Below are positions 16,469 through 23,907 of a stretch of DNA of 23,907 nt, in pieces. The stretch covers positions 1 to 23,907 of the forward strand of contig CAKSEI010000007.1 in NCBI GenBank assembly GCA_934446285.1, given 5' to 3'. Source of the DNA: an uncultured Eubacteriales bacterium (GTDB taxonomy: Bacteria; Bacillota; Clostridia; Oscillospirales; CAG-272). Within the stretch, counting starts at the first letter, position 1, and the number at the start of each line of letters is the position of its first letter. The position numbers were made by a program, and so were the translations under genes. The notes beneath the pieces are model-generated. The model made no database searches. It was not told the origin of the DNA and worked only from the letters and a program-made list of their open reading frames with translations.

Positions 16469-19234
16469 TTATTCTCCCTTATTCTCCGTCGCGGTGAGAT
16501 ATCGCGATATTACCGCCGCTATTTCCGCGCGTGTGGCAAACGCCGTCGGGGCAAATTTGTTTCCGCCTCTGCCGCTGACTATTCCCATATTCTGCATAAG
16601 TCTGACGCTCTCGCGTGCGTACTTTGATACCGACTTTGCATCTGCGAAAGCCGGCTTTTCCTCGGTATAAGTAAGCTCGTCGCCTTTATACTGTGCGTAC
16701 CTTACGAGCATCGTGCAGAACTGCTCGCGCGTGATATTGCTGTCCGGGGCAAATGTCGTCTCCGTCATACCCTTGACTATCCCCGCATCGCTTGCCCACT
16801 TGACCGCGCCCGTGTAGTATTTGCGCTTCTTTACATCGGTAAATGGTGTCGTCACGTTATTGTCGACGGTCTCACCCGACATGCGGGCAAGGACGGTCAC
16901 GAACATTCCGCGCGTGATATTGCTGTCGGGAGCGAACGTCCTCTTCGTCATGCCGTTGAAGAGTCCGCGCTCGGTGACATCTCCCACGACGTCGTTGTAC
17001 CAGCTCTTGTATTTAACGTCGGTATAGGGATTAGCCCAGTTGGATATCTCAATCTCCTCGGCACACTCAAGACTGCCCGTGTATAGCGTGCTTTCCGTTA
17101 CCGTAATTGCCGCCGTAAACGTATGTCCTATATCGTCCTCGTCAGTTGCGAGCGGATAGCCCGAGCGCTTTTCGCCGTCGTCGCGCGTCCACTCCGCGGA
17201 AAATTCAAACTGTCCCGCGCCCTCGACATTTCCGAGGTCAAGATAAACGGGCGTGCCGTACTTGAGAACGGTAAAGTCGTACTTGATTTCTCCCGAAATC
17301 GGGCGCTTGCCGACCGTTACATATGCGCTGTCTGACGAGCCGTAGTAGTGTCCGTAGCCGTAAGCGCGGCAGACAAGCCTGCCCCCGACGTCGTCCGCTG
17401 TGAGCGTATATTTATAACCGTCACCGACCTTTTTGCCGTCCACTAACCACTCAAAGTCAGCGGTGATATTCTTATCGGCAAAGGATGCCGTTACCGTGCC
17501 TCCGTAATAAGCATCTCCCGTGATGACGGGGTTTTCGTTTATCGCGTCATATCTGTTGAAGAATGTCTCGCTGCGCACCGAGCCGCGTGTATTTGTCTTG
17601 CCGCGCAGCACGGCATAAAGGTTCTGTCCGAGGTCATCGCTTACCGCCGTATAGCTGTCGCCGGTGTGCACCTTCACTCCGTTGCGATACCAGTCTATGG
17701 TATATTTCGCGTCCGTCGGGCGCAGGTCGGATGTATCAAGCGTTATGACGTTTCCCGGCAGCGGGTCGCCCTTTATCGTGAGCTTGCCGCTCACCGTAGA
17801 GAGCGCACTCGAGGAATTAAGCCCCTTTATATTCGGAAATCCGCTGCGCATTACCCATGTATTCGTAAAGTTAAATCCGGAAAAATTAGACTGAACGGCA
17901 CACTGACTCGCGGTATAGCCCTTGACCGTGTCAGTGCCGTAGCCAATGCCCGTCCCCGCACTGTCCGAAAGGTAATAGCATTTCTTTATCTCAGCCTTGC
18001 TTATTTTCTCAAGGCCCGAGGCGTAAACAGCATTTGCTCCTATGTATTTATAGCCTATAACGCCGCCCGCATATGCGCTGCCGCCCGTCGCACTCACCTT
18101 TCCGTTTGAAAAGCAGGTGCTCACATTGGCGCTTGAGGTGCCGTATTTTGAGTTTGCGCAGTCATATGCGGCGATACCTCCGACATATGTCGATGCCTTT
18201 ATCGCGCCTATATTGCGGCAGTCGTAAATCTCAGCCTTGCCTGTCGCCTTTGTGGTGGACGTCTCGGACATGCTGCGCGAGACGATACCGCCCGCGTCAA
18301 GCCCGCCGCCCGTGATAGTACCCGCATTTACGCAGCGGAATACCCGCGCCGTTGCCTCGGCGTAGGTCGTCACGTCGTTTATACCGACTATACCTCCGCA
18401 CGCGTCGGAGGTAGTACCTACCATGCGCGAATTCGTGCACTCGGTGACAACGGCAAAAGCCTTCGCCGCCGTGTTGCTCTGCTTTGTATATGCCTGATTG
18501 AGTCCGACTATGCCGCCCGCAGCCTTATTTCCTGCGATGACTCCCGTATTGTGGCAGTCCTTTACATTCGTATTTACCGATGCGGAGCGCACGGACGACG
18601 AGCTGACGTAGGCGGAGCTGCCGCCGGCAATGCCGCCGGTATACTTGCCGCCGCCCGTAACGCTGCCCGCGTTTACGCATCCGATAATCTCGGCGGACGA
18701 GCTGCCCGCGGAGAGCGTGGACTGTGAAATTCCCGCAATACCGCCGACATAGTTTCCTCTGCCCGTAACGGTGCATTCGTTGCGGCAGTTCTTTATAAGC
18801 GCGCTCACTCCGTTGCCCGCGACCGACGCGCCCGCAATTCCGCCTATATATTCATCTCCGGAGACATTTCCCTGCACGGTGAGATTTTTCACCGTGCCGC
18901 AGTTCATGCCGAAAAGCCCTTGATAATCAAGGTATGACGAGGATATATAAAGACCTCTGACAACATGTCCGTTGCCGTCGAAAACTCCGGTAAATGCAGC
19001 CCCCGCAGTGCCTATCGGCGTCCACGGCGCATCCTTTCCGCCGAGGTCTATATCGTTCATGAGTATGTAGTTCCCGCCGAGAGCGTTCGCAATCCCGGCA
19101 AGCTCCGCGCGGGTCGTTATCGCCTTGTACCCGTCGGGAACGGTAAGACTCGACCCCTCCGAGGCGAAAACGGGGATACACGCAGCTGTGCAGATAAATG
19201 CCGCACACAGTATAAATGAAATAATCTTCTTCAT
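16469..19234 (-). CDS. Secreted SLH-anchored surface protein with GLUG-type beta-helix
   Basis: 921 residues. Signal peptide MKKIISFILCAAFICTAACI continuing to a likely cut after VFA (residue 24). Residues about 40-420 are GLUG-like repeats, each with (Y/A)(V/T/A)GGI(A/V)G and CxNxGxVxG phrases, the pattern of a right-handed beta-helix surface adhesin. Residues about 482-725 hold Ig-like segments (TIDWYRNG, ADFEWLVDG, FSAEWTRDDG). Residues about 737-914 are three SLH domains (TFAPDSNITR twice, KFAPTAFATR once) for cell-wall attachment. GGAGG is placed well before the ATG. It has its own extended -10 promoter and a terminator at 16236. Adhesion or structure is the likely role; no catalytic motif is seen. 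Confidence 0.9.
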   Translation of the reverse strand: MKKIISFILCAAFICTAACIPVFASEGSSLTVPDGYKAITTRAELAGIANALGGNYILMNDIDLGGKDAPWTPIGTAGAAFTGVFDGNGHVVRGLYISSSYLDYQGLFGMNCGTVKNLTVQGNVSGDEYIGGIAGASVAGNGVSALIKNCRNECTVTGRGNYVGGIAGISQSTLSAGSSSAEIIGCVNAGSVTGGGKYTGGIAGGSSAYVSSSSVRSASVNTNVKDCHNTGVIAGNKAAGGIVGLNQAYTKQSNTAAKAFAVVTECTNSRMVGTTSDACGGIVGINDVTTYAEATARVFRCVNAGTITGGGLDAGGIVSRSMSETSTTKATGKAEIYDCRNIGAIKASTYVGGIAAYDCANSKYGTSSANVSTCFSNGKVSATGGSAYAGGVIGYKYIGANAVYASGLEKISKAEIKKCYYLSDSAGTGIGYGTDTVKGYTASQCAVQSNFSGFNFTNTWVMRSGFPNIKGLNSSSALSTVSGKLTIKGDPLPGNVITLDTSDLRPTDAKYTIDWYRNGVKVHTGDSYTAVSDDLGQNLYAVLRGKTNTRGSVRSETFFNRYDAINENPVITGDAYYGGTVTASFADKNITADFEWLVDGKKVGDGYKYTLTADDVGGRLVCRAYGYGHYYGSSDSAYVTVGKRPISGEIKYDFTVLKYGTPVYLDLGNVEGAGQFEFSAEWTRDDGEKRSGYPLATDEDDIGHTFTAAITVTESTLYTGSLECAEEIEISNWANPYTDVKYKSWYNDVVGDVTERGLFNGMTKRTFAPDSNITRGMFVTVLARMSGETVDNNVTTPFTDVKKRKYYTGAVKWASDAGIVKGMTETTFAPDSNITREQFCTMLVRYAQYKGDELTYTEEKPAFADAKSVSKYARESVRLMQNMGIVSGRGGNKFAPTAFATRAEIAAVISRYLTATENKGE

Positions 19235-19255
19235 TTCTTTACCTCCGTCGTCTGC

Positions 19256-19284
19256 ATTGTATCACACTTAAGACTTTTTTTCAA
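19256..19284 (-). promoter_or_regulatory. Promoter of the SLH/GLUG surface protein gene
   Basis: Minus strand: TTGAAA (19279-19284), 17-bp spacer, TACAAT (19256-19261) with TGA directly before it (extended -10). It sits 22 nt before the ATG, with CCTCC (GGAGG on the minus strand) at 19242-19246 between them. Confidence 0.85.
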
Positions 19285-19384
19285 GAGGTGCGCGCCGCAC
19301 CACACAGAAAACCGTTCGACACATCGCAAATATTTCTTTTTCTGCCTCAGTGCGCGCCGTCGGGCAAAAAATGCGAAAATCTTC

Positions 19385-19413
19385 TTGACTTTTTATCTCT
19401 TCTGTGATATCAT
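19385..19413 (+). promoter_or_regulatory. tRNA operon promoter
   Basis: TTGACT (19385-19390), 17-bp spacer, TATCAT (19408-19413) preceded by TGA (extended -10), 24 bp before the first tRNA base. Confidence 0.8.
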
Positions 19414-19437
19414 ATATGAGCGCTGTTGTGCGCACAT

Positions 19438-19514
19438 GGCGGAATAGCTCAGTTGGCTAGAGCGTCCGGTTCATACCCGGCAGGTCGTTGGTTCAAGTCC
19501 GACTTCCGCTACCA
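19438..19514 (+). tRNA. tRNA-Met (CAT)
   Basis: 77 nt with encoded CCA. Acceptor GGCGGAA / TTCCGCT (G1-U72 wobble), D-arm GCTC..GAGC, anticodon loop TTCATAC with CAT at 19472-19474, T-arm GTTGG-TTCAAGT-CCGAC. It resembles a clostridial elongator tRNA-Met, because acceptor bases 1 and 72 can form a G-U pair. T27 and C43 at the top of the anticodon stem do not pair, leaving four good pairs. Confidence 0.92.
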
Positions 19515-19589
19515 GGCCCGGTGGTCAAGCGGCTAAGACACCGCCCTTTCACGGCGGTAACACGAGTTCGATTCTCGTCCGGGTCACCA
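19515..19589 (+). tRNA. tRNA-Glu (TTC)
   Basis: 75 nt with encoded CCA. Acceptor GGCCCGG / CCGGGTC, anticodon stem CCGCC / GGCGG, loop CTTTCAC with TTC at 19548-19550, T-arm ACGAG-TTCGATT-CTCGT. It begins at the base after the CCA of tRNA-Met, so both must be cut from one transcript. Confidence 0.95.
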
Positions 19590-19620
19590 TTCCTCGGACG
19601 GAATGTCCGAGGAATTTTTT
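19589..19620 (+). terminator. Rho-independent terminator of the tRNA pair
   Basis: 11-bp perfect stem ATTCCTCGGAC (19589-19599) / GTCCGAGGAAT (19605-19615), loop GGAAT, then TTTTTT (19615-19620). It starts on the last base of the tRNA-Glu CCA. Confidence 0.95.
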
Positions 19621-19641
19621 GTGTCCCGCCGCCTGACCGCC

Positions 19642-19680
19642 GAAAACACCCCCGCGGGATGCGGGGGTGTTTTCTTTGTC
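19642..19680 (+). terminator. Second, GC-rich terminator hairpin
   Basis: 14-bp perfect stem GAAAACACCCCCGC (19642-19655) / GCGGGGGTGTTTTC (19661-19674), loop GGGAT, followed by TTTGTC. Because the stem starts with AAAA, it may also stop the leftward transcript of the small gene at 19750. Confidence 0.75.
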
Positions 19681-19720
19681 TTTCTTTGTCTTTCTCTGTC
19701 TTTCTTTGTCTTTCTTTGCC
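19671..19720. repeat. Five tandem copies of a 10-bp unit
   Basis: TTTCTTTGTC repeated five times. Unit 3 reads TTTCTCTGTC and unit 5 TTTCTTTGCC. The first unit overlaps the 3' arm of the hairpin at 19642. Period is 10 bp, close to one DNA helix turn. Confidence 0.95.
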
Positions 19721-19749
19721 GTTGTTTTGCCGCGCCGCCTCAAGGAGCC

Positions 19750-19905
19750 TCAGCACATGCGGAGCTTTTTCTTCATCCTGCGCATGTTTCTCTTGCAGCA
19801 GGCGTATATGCAGTCGAATTTCATATAAGTCACCGCAGCGCCGAGAATAAACGCACCCACGCCGAGCACGGCGAGCGCCACCTTTGTCTTTTTTGCTTTT
19901 TTCAT
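19750..19905 (-). CDS. Small cationic single-pass membrane peptide, Cys-rich C-terminus
   Basis: 51 residues. MKKAKKTK is followed by a hydrophobic helix (about 9-28) and then a basic, cysteine-rich tail (KFDCIYACCKRNMRR and a Lys-rich end with a final Cys). The start at 19905 is chosen because GGAGGG lies five bases before it; the longer in-frame start at 19980 has no such site and overlaps the divergent pheS promoter. Not recognised. A basic N-terminus, one helix and a basic end could be a small membrane protein or an assembly factor; this is speculation. Confidence 0.65.
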   Translation of the reverse strand: MKKAKKTKVALAVLGVGAFILGAAVTYMKFDCIYACCKRNMRRMKKKLRMC

Positions 19906-19973
19906 TTTACCCTCCGTGATAATCTTCTTTCTTATATAATTTTTCCGCACGCAGCCGAAAAATACGCCTGCCC

Positions 19974-20002
19974 TTGACAAAAGAGAAAATATGTGATAAA
20001 AT
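19974..20002 (+). promoter_or_regulatory. pheST promoter
   Basis: TTGACA (19974-19979), 17-bp spacer, TAAAAT (19997-20002) with TGA directly before it (extended -10). Transcription should begin near 20009, giving a leader of about 250 nt that holds the T-box. Confidence 0.85.
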
Positions 20003-20008
20003 TCACAA

Positions 20009-20234
20009 AAAGGCTATGACAAAGAGGCAAGCCGTAAAAAGCGCGGAGAAGAGAGAACGGTCACGGGCTGAGAGCCGTTTGCGCGCCGACGGTAAGCATT
20101 TCGCTTTTGAGCAGGCGGCAGGAAACGGCCGCACGGCAGCGCCCGTTATCGCGCCCGAGGCACGCTTTTTTGCGCGCGAAGATAGGTGGTACAGCGATTA
20201 CAGTCGCCCTATTGCGGGGCGGCTTTTTATTTTG
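20009..20234 (+). promoter_or_regulatory. T-box riboswitch controlling pheST
   Basis: The antiterminator can be drawn exactly: helix AUAGG (20182-20186) / CCUAU (20208-20212), 7-nt bulge UGGUACA (20187-20193; T-box consensus UGGNACC), helix GCGA (20194-20197) / UCGC (20204-20207). UGGU can pair with the ACCA end of uncharged tRNA-Phe. The competing terminator is AGTCGCCC (20202-20209) / GGGCGGCT (20217-20224), then a T-rich run to 20234, and the two share 20202-20212. The stem I base may be AAAAGCG (20037-20043) / CGCTTTT (20102-20108); a Phe codon (UUU/UUC, 20099-20102) lies at its 3' strand as possible specifier, which is tentative. Low charged tRNA-Phe should turn pheST on. Confidence 0.88.
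20202..20234 (+). terminator. T-box attenuator terminator
   Basis: 8-bp stem AGTCGCCC / GGGCGGCT (one T-G pair), loop TATTGCG, then TTTTTATTTT. It is mutually exclusive with the antiterminator at 20182-20212. Confidence 0.88.
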
Positions 20235-20262
20235 TCAGATTTTTTCGGAGGTACTTAAAGAT

Positions 20263-21285
20263 ATGAAAGAAAAACTTGAGGAGCTGCGTGCGCAGGCACT
20301 CGGTGCAATAAAGAACTGCGTCGACTCCGCGTCTCTCGATGCCCTGCGCGTTGCGTATCTCGGCAAGAAGGGTTCTCTCACCGCGATACTGCGCGGCATG
20401 GGAGCGCTCGACGCCGAGCAGCGTCCCGTTATCGGTGCGCTCGCAAACGAAGTAAGAACCGATATCGAGGAAAAGCTCGGAGGCAGGCTTGAGGAGTTAA
20501 AAAAGGCGGAGCTTGACGCGCGTCTGCGCGCCGAGCGCATAGACGTCACGGAGCCGGGAAAATATTCCGAGCGCGGCGGACTTCATCCCCTCTCGCAGGT
20601 CGAGGCGGAAATGACGGATATATTCGTCAGCATGGGCTTTGACGTAGCCGAGGGACCGGAGGTCGAGCTTGACTACTATAACTTCCAGGCGCTCAACATT
20701 CCGGAAAATCATCCGGCACGAGACACCCAGGATACATTCTATATAACCGACAAGATACTTCTGCGTTCGCAGACCTCGCCCGTTCAGGTGCGCACAATGG
20801 AAAAGCAACGCCCGCCTATACGCGTTATCTCTCCCGGCAGAGTCTACCGCTCGGACGCGCTCGACGCGACGCATTCACCCGTATTCCATCAGATGGAGGG
20901 GCTCGTCGTCGACCGCGGCATCACCATGGGCGACCTCAAGGGTATGCTCTCGACCTTCGCGCAGAAGATGTTCGGAGAGAAAACGCGCATACGCTTCCGC
21001 CCTCACCACTTCCCGTTCACCGAGCCGTCGGCTGAGGTCGATGTCTCCTGCTTTGTCTGCGGCGGCTGCGGCTGCAGACTGTGCAAAGGAGAGGGATGGA
21101 TAGAAATTCTCGGTGCAGGCATGGTTCACCCGAATGTGCTGCGCGGCTGCGATATCGACCCCGAGGAATACTCCGGATTTGCATTCGGACTCGGCATTGA
21201 ACGCGTAACCATGACAAAGTACGGCATAGACGACATACGTTATTTATATGAAAATGACAAGCGCTTTCTGCGCCAGTTCAACTGA
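20263..21285 (+). CDS. pheS: Phenylalanine--tRNA ligase alpha subunit
   Basis: 340 residues, normal for bacterial PheS. An N-terminal coiled-coil arm (1-95) is followed by the class II catalytic core: motif 2 in [20 protein letters not shown] (188-206 region), [11 protein letters not shown] (250-260) and motif 3 [13 protein letters not shown] (305-317). A cysteine cluster C263, C266, C269, C271, C274 ([12 protein letters not shown]) is common in Firmicutes PheS. With PheT it charges tRNA-Phe with phenylalanine in the cytoplasm. The start is ATG 20263 with GGAGG at 20247-20251; the frame is open further upstream, but that stretch is the T-box leader. pheT follows after 14 nt. Confidence 0.97.
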   Translation: MKEKLEELRAQALGAIKNCVDSASLDALRVAYLGKKGSLTAILRGMGALDAEQRPVIGALANEVRTDIEEKLGGRLEELKKAELDARLRAERIDVTEPGKYSERGGLHPLSQVEAEMTDIFVSMGFDVAEGPEVELDYYNFQALNIPENHPARDTQDTFYITDKILLRSQTSPVQVRTMEKQRPPIRVISPGRVYRSDALDATHSPVFHQMEGLVVDRGITMGDLKGMLSTFAQKMFGEKTRIRFRPHHFPFTEPSAEVDVSCFVCGGCGCRLCKGEGWIEILGAGMVHPNVLRGCDIDPEEYSGFAFGLGIERVTMTKYGIDDIRYLYENDKRFLRQFN

Positions 21286-21299
21286 AGGGGAGCAAGAGA

Positions 21300-23690
21300 A
21301 TGAATTTATCAAGAGAATGGCTGTCCGAGTTCACCGACACATCGGATATTGATACAAAAGCTTACTGCGACAGGATGACCGATACGGGCAGCAAGGTCGA
21401 GGGCTACAAGCCGCTGGCGGGCAATATCTCGGGAATAGTCACGGGTAAGATAGTAAAAATGGAAAAGCACCCGGACGCGGACCGACTCAATATCTGTCAG
21501 ATAGACATAGGGGGCGGGACGCCCGTTCAGATTATCACGAGCGCGCAGAACGTATACGAGGGCGCGGTCGTGCCCGCCTGCCTTGACGGCGCGGTGCTTC
21601 CCGACGGTACGAAAATAAAGAAAACAAAATTTCGCGGCATCGACTCATACGGTATGATGTGCTCCTTTGCCGAGCTGGGACTTACCGAGCACGAAATGCC
21701 GGGGGCAGACCCCGAGGGAATTCTTCTCTTCAATGAAGTGCCGGGCTGCGACATCCCGCTCGGGCGCGACGTATGCGACTTTCTCGGTATGAGAACGGAC
21801 GTTGTGGAGTTTGAAATAACGCCCAACCGCCCCGACTGCCTGTCCGTTATCGGTCTTGCCCGCGAGACGGGCGCGAGCTTCGGGCGCAAGGTGAATTATC
21901 ACACCCCCGCGGTAAAGGGTGCGGGCGACGACGTGAAGAACTATCTTGACGTCAGCATCGAAAGTCCGCTTTGCTCGCGCTACACCGCACGGGTAGTAAA
22001 AAACGTAAAGATAGCACCCTCACCTCTATGGATGCGCATGAGGCTTTTTGCGTCGGGTGTGCGCCCCATAAACAATATTGTCGACATCACAAACTATGTA
22101 ATGCTTGAATACGGTCAGCCCATGCACGCCTTTGACTACTCATGCCTCGACGGCAGCAAAATAGTCGTCAAGGAAGCGCAGGACGGGCAGGTTTTCCGCT
22201 CGCTTGACGACATCGACCACGTGCTGAAGAAAGGTATGCTGACCATACAGGATTCGATAAAGCCCGTAGCGCTTGCAGGAGTCATGGGCGGAGCAAACTC
22301 GGAGATAAAGGACACGACGGGAACGGTAGTTTTCGAGAGTGCCTGCTTTGACGGCGCGTCGGTAAGAGTGACGTCGCGCGCGCTCGGTATGCGCACGGAG
22401 TCGAGCGGACGCTTTGAGAAGGGTCTTGACTGCGAGAACACCAAGGGTGCGCTCGAGAGGGCGTGCGAGCTTGTGGAAATGCTCGGTGCGGGCGAGGTTG
22501 TCGACGGGATTATCGACGTATATCCCGTGAAAAAGCAGACGGCGCGCGTGCCGCTCGAGGTTGAAAAAATAAATAAATTCCTCGGCGTAAATCTTGACGA
22601 AAAATATATGAGGGACGTACTTCTCAGCCTTGATTTCGCTTTCGACGGGAATGACATACTCGTGCCGTCGTTTCGCGACGACGTGCGCTGCATGAACGAC
22701 GTAGCCGAGGAAATCATACGCATCTACGGCTACAATGAGATAGAAGCCACTCCCTTTACGGCAAAGGTTCGCCCCGGCGCACTCACGCCCGCGGGTGCAT
22801 ACACGAGACGTCTCGGTGCTCTGCTCTCATCTCTCGGATTTTTCGAGAGCTGCACATTCTCTTTCATGTCGTCGAAAGGCTACGATAAAATAGGTCTTTC
22901 TCAGAGCGACAGCCGCAGAAAGAGTATTGTGATAGCAAATCCTCTCGGCGAGGACACATCGGTCATGCGCACAACTCTCTTGCCCGCGCTGCTTGAAAAT
23001 CTTGCCCGCAATGACAAGAGACACGGCAAGCCCACGGGACTTTTCGAGGCGGCAAAGGTCTATCTTCCGAAGGGCGAAAATGAGCTGCCCTACGAGCCGC
23101 TGCACGTTTCGGCAGGCTTTTACGGAGAGGGCGACTTCTACCGTATGAAAGGAGTAGCTGAGCTTATCGCAAAGGGTGCGGGAATAGACGCACGCTACAC
23201 GGCGTGCACGGACGAGCCGACATTCCATCCCGGCAGATGCGCACGCATGACGACCGAGGACGGGCGCGTACTCGGTGTATTCGGTCAGGTTCATCCTCTC
23301 ATTGCTGCGGGATACGGCTTTGACTACGACGTATACGCGGCTGAGTTCAATGCCGATGTTATACTTGAGTGCGCCGATTTTGAGAAGCATTTCTCTCCTC
23401 TGCCGAAGCATCCTGCGCTCACGCGCGACTTTGCATTTGTCTGCCGCGAGGAGCTTGAGGTTGCCGAGATAGAAGAGGTCATGACACGCGCAGGCGGCAA
23501 GACGATAGAGGAGATACGCCTCTTTGACGTATACCGCGGTGCACAGACGGGAGAGGGCATGAAGAGCGTGGCGTTCAGCGTCACCATGCGCGCCCCCGAC
23601 CGCACGCTCACCGATGAGGAAGCGGACAAGACCGCGAAAAAGATACGCACCATGCTCGAAAAAGAGCTGGGCGTAACACTGCGCGCGTAA
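21300..23690 (+). CDS. pheT: Phenylalanine--tRNA ligase beta subunit
   Basis: 796 residues, full length. Domain order: N-terminal segment, EMAP-type tRNA-binding domain about 40-155 (HPDADRLNICQ), B3/B4 editing domain about 205-385 (RPINNIVDITNYVM, HAFDY), B5 domain about 405-475, catalytic-like core about 480-690, and C-terminal FDX-ACB anticodon-binding domain about 700-795 (KHPALTRDFAFV, SVAFSVTMRAPDRTLTD). Together with PheS it forms the alpha2-beta2 enzyme. AGGGGAG precedes the ATG by nine bases. It shares the T-box-controlled transcript with pheS. A modular repeat element begins about 30 bp after the stop. Confidence 0.97.
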   Translation: MNLSREWLSEFTDTSDIDTKAYCDRMTDTGSKVEGYKPLAGNISGIVTGKIVKMEKHPDADRLNICQIDIGGGTPVQIITSAQNVYEGAVVPACLDGAVLPDGTKIKKTKFRGIDSYGMMCSFAELGLTEHEMPGADPEGILLFNEVPGCDIPLGRDVCDFLGMRTDVVEFEITPNRPDCLSVIGLARETGASFGRKVNYHTPAVKGAGDDVKNYLDVSIESPLCSRYTARVVKNVKIAPSPLWMRMRLFASGVRPINNIVDITNYVMLEYGQPMHAFDYSCLDGSKIVVKEAQDGQVFRSLDDIDHVLKKGMLTIQDSIKPVALAGVMGGANSEIKDTTGTVVFESACFDGASVRVTSRALGMRTESSGRFEKGLDCENTKGALERACELVEMLGAGEVVDGIIDVYPVKKQTARVPLEVEKINKFLGVNLDEKYMRDVLLSLDFAFDGNDILVPSFRDDVRCMNDVAEEIIRIYGYNEIEATPFTAKVRPGALTPAGAYTRRLGALLSSLGFFESCTFSFMSSKGYDKIGLSQSDSRRKSIVIANPLGEDTSVMRTTLLPALLENLARNDKRHGKPTGLFEAAKVYLPKGENELPYEPLHVSAGFYGEGDFYRMKGVAELIAKGAGIDARYTACTDEPTFHPGRCARMTTEDGRVLGVFGQVHPLIAAGYGFDYDVYAAEFNADVILECADFEKHFSPLPKHPALTRDFAFVCREELEVAEIEEVMTRAGGKTIEEIRLFDVYRGAQTGEGMKSVAFSVTMRAPDRTLTDEEADKTAKKIRTMLEKELGVTLRA

Positions 23691-23721
23691 GGCGTCGCTC
23701 GCTTTCCCCTCGAAAAGCAAC

Positions 23722-23877
23722 GCAGAGGCTTTTGTATAATGAAATGCCTTCGCTTACCCCTTATTAGAAGTTTTTGCGCAGCTTTTTTTGGGGAAGCTGC
23801 CGGATTTTAAAGGCAGCGCCTTTAATCGCTGCCGGTCGCTTTTCGTGAAAAGCGACGCAAAAGCTTTTGCAGACGCA
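23722..23877 (-). repeat. Modular hairpin repeat element, inverted copy after pheT
   Basis: On the minus strand the order is: GCTTTTGC (23857-23877 region), hairpin GTCGCTTTTC / GAAAAGCGAC (23835-23856), hairpin TAAAGGC / GCCTTTA (23808-23824), hairpin GCAGCTT / AAGCTGC (23778-23800), 51-nt module (23722-23772). This is the arrangement of 13327-13467 in reverse orientation. The 217 bases after pheT contain no supported gene. Confidence 0.85.
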
Positions 23878-23907
23878 TGATATCTCAGCAAACGAAAAGC
23901 CTTAGTA

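Noticed and set aside
19287..19301. Small hairpin GGTGCG-CGC-CGCACC
   Set aside because: Six-bp stem without T-run between divergent promoters; no role can be argued.
20107..20262. Upstream in-frame ATG extending PheS by 52 residues
   Set aside because: The extension overlaps the T-box antiterminator and terminator and has no homology to PheS, while ATG 20263 has GGAGG in place and gives the normal length.
22827..23720. 297-codon open frame on the minus strand
   Set aside because: Shadow of pheT; no ribosome binding site or family motif.

Overview
The window looks like a chromosomal segment from an uncultivated, probably gut- or rumen-dwelling member of the Clostridia (Bacillota), with an Oscillospirales-type commensal as the best guess. 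The basis is a T-box leader ahead of pheST, S-layer-homology (SLH) surface proteins, InlB-type B-repeats, a GPH symporter next to a GH42 beta-galactosidase, GGAGG ribosome binding sites and TTGACA/TATAAT promoters. No organism name can be read from the sequence itself.

Layout. (1) 1-4717 (+): a translationally coupled run of three genes: two tandem paralogous lipoprotein genes of unknown function (the first cut by the window edge), then a large protein with a cysteine-peptidase-like N-terminus, B-repeats and three SLH domains but no signal peptide. About the first 2.6 kb is visibly AT-richer than the rest. (2) 4848-8245 (-): an operon of DUF3737 beta-helix protein, MalY/PatB-type PLP enzyme and cytoplasmic GH10-like glycosidase. 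(3) 8543-13126 (+): a sugar-use locus with a LacI-family regulator, a terminator, a strong promoter, a GPH symporter and a GH42 beta-galactosidase. Both promoters carry the same pair of operator-like sequences. (4) 13476-19234 (-): a cell-surface block with a secreted SLH protein, a membrane-anchored N-acetylmuramoyl-L-alanine amidase with a long acidic cytoplasmic tail, and a small membrane protein. (5) 19438-19589 (+): tRNA-Met and tRNA-Glu with no spacer, then two terminators and a 10-bp tandem repeat. (6) 19750-19905 (-): a 51-residue cationic membrane peptide gene. (7) 19974-23690 (+): a T-box-controlled pheS-pheT operon.

The most unusual structure lies between the genes. A 51-nt module recurs four times at exactly the same length (13283, 13417, 16377 and, inverted, 23722), with a degenerate fifth copy at 4809. 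It is flanked by stacks of short perfect hairpins with AGCTTTT/AAAAGCT-type arms. Two of these stacks share a composite of about 145 bp in opposite orientations, 10 kb apart. This looks like a dispersed, modular, hairpin-rich repeat family placed at operon ends, and I do not recognise it as a named family.

The second focus is the left end. The junction before the SLH gene retains the start region of a lost third lipoprotein copy, and the SLH gene lacks any export signal, which suggests a rearranged surface-protein locus.
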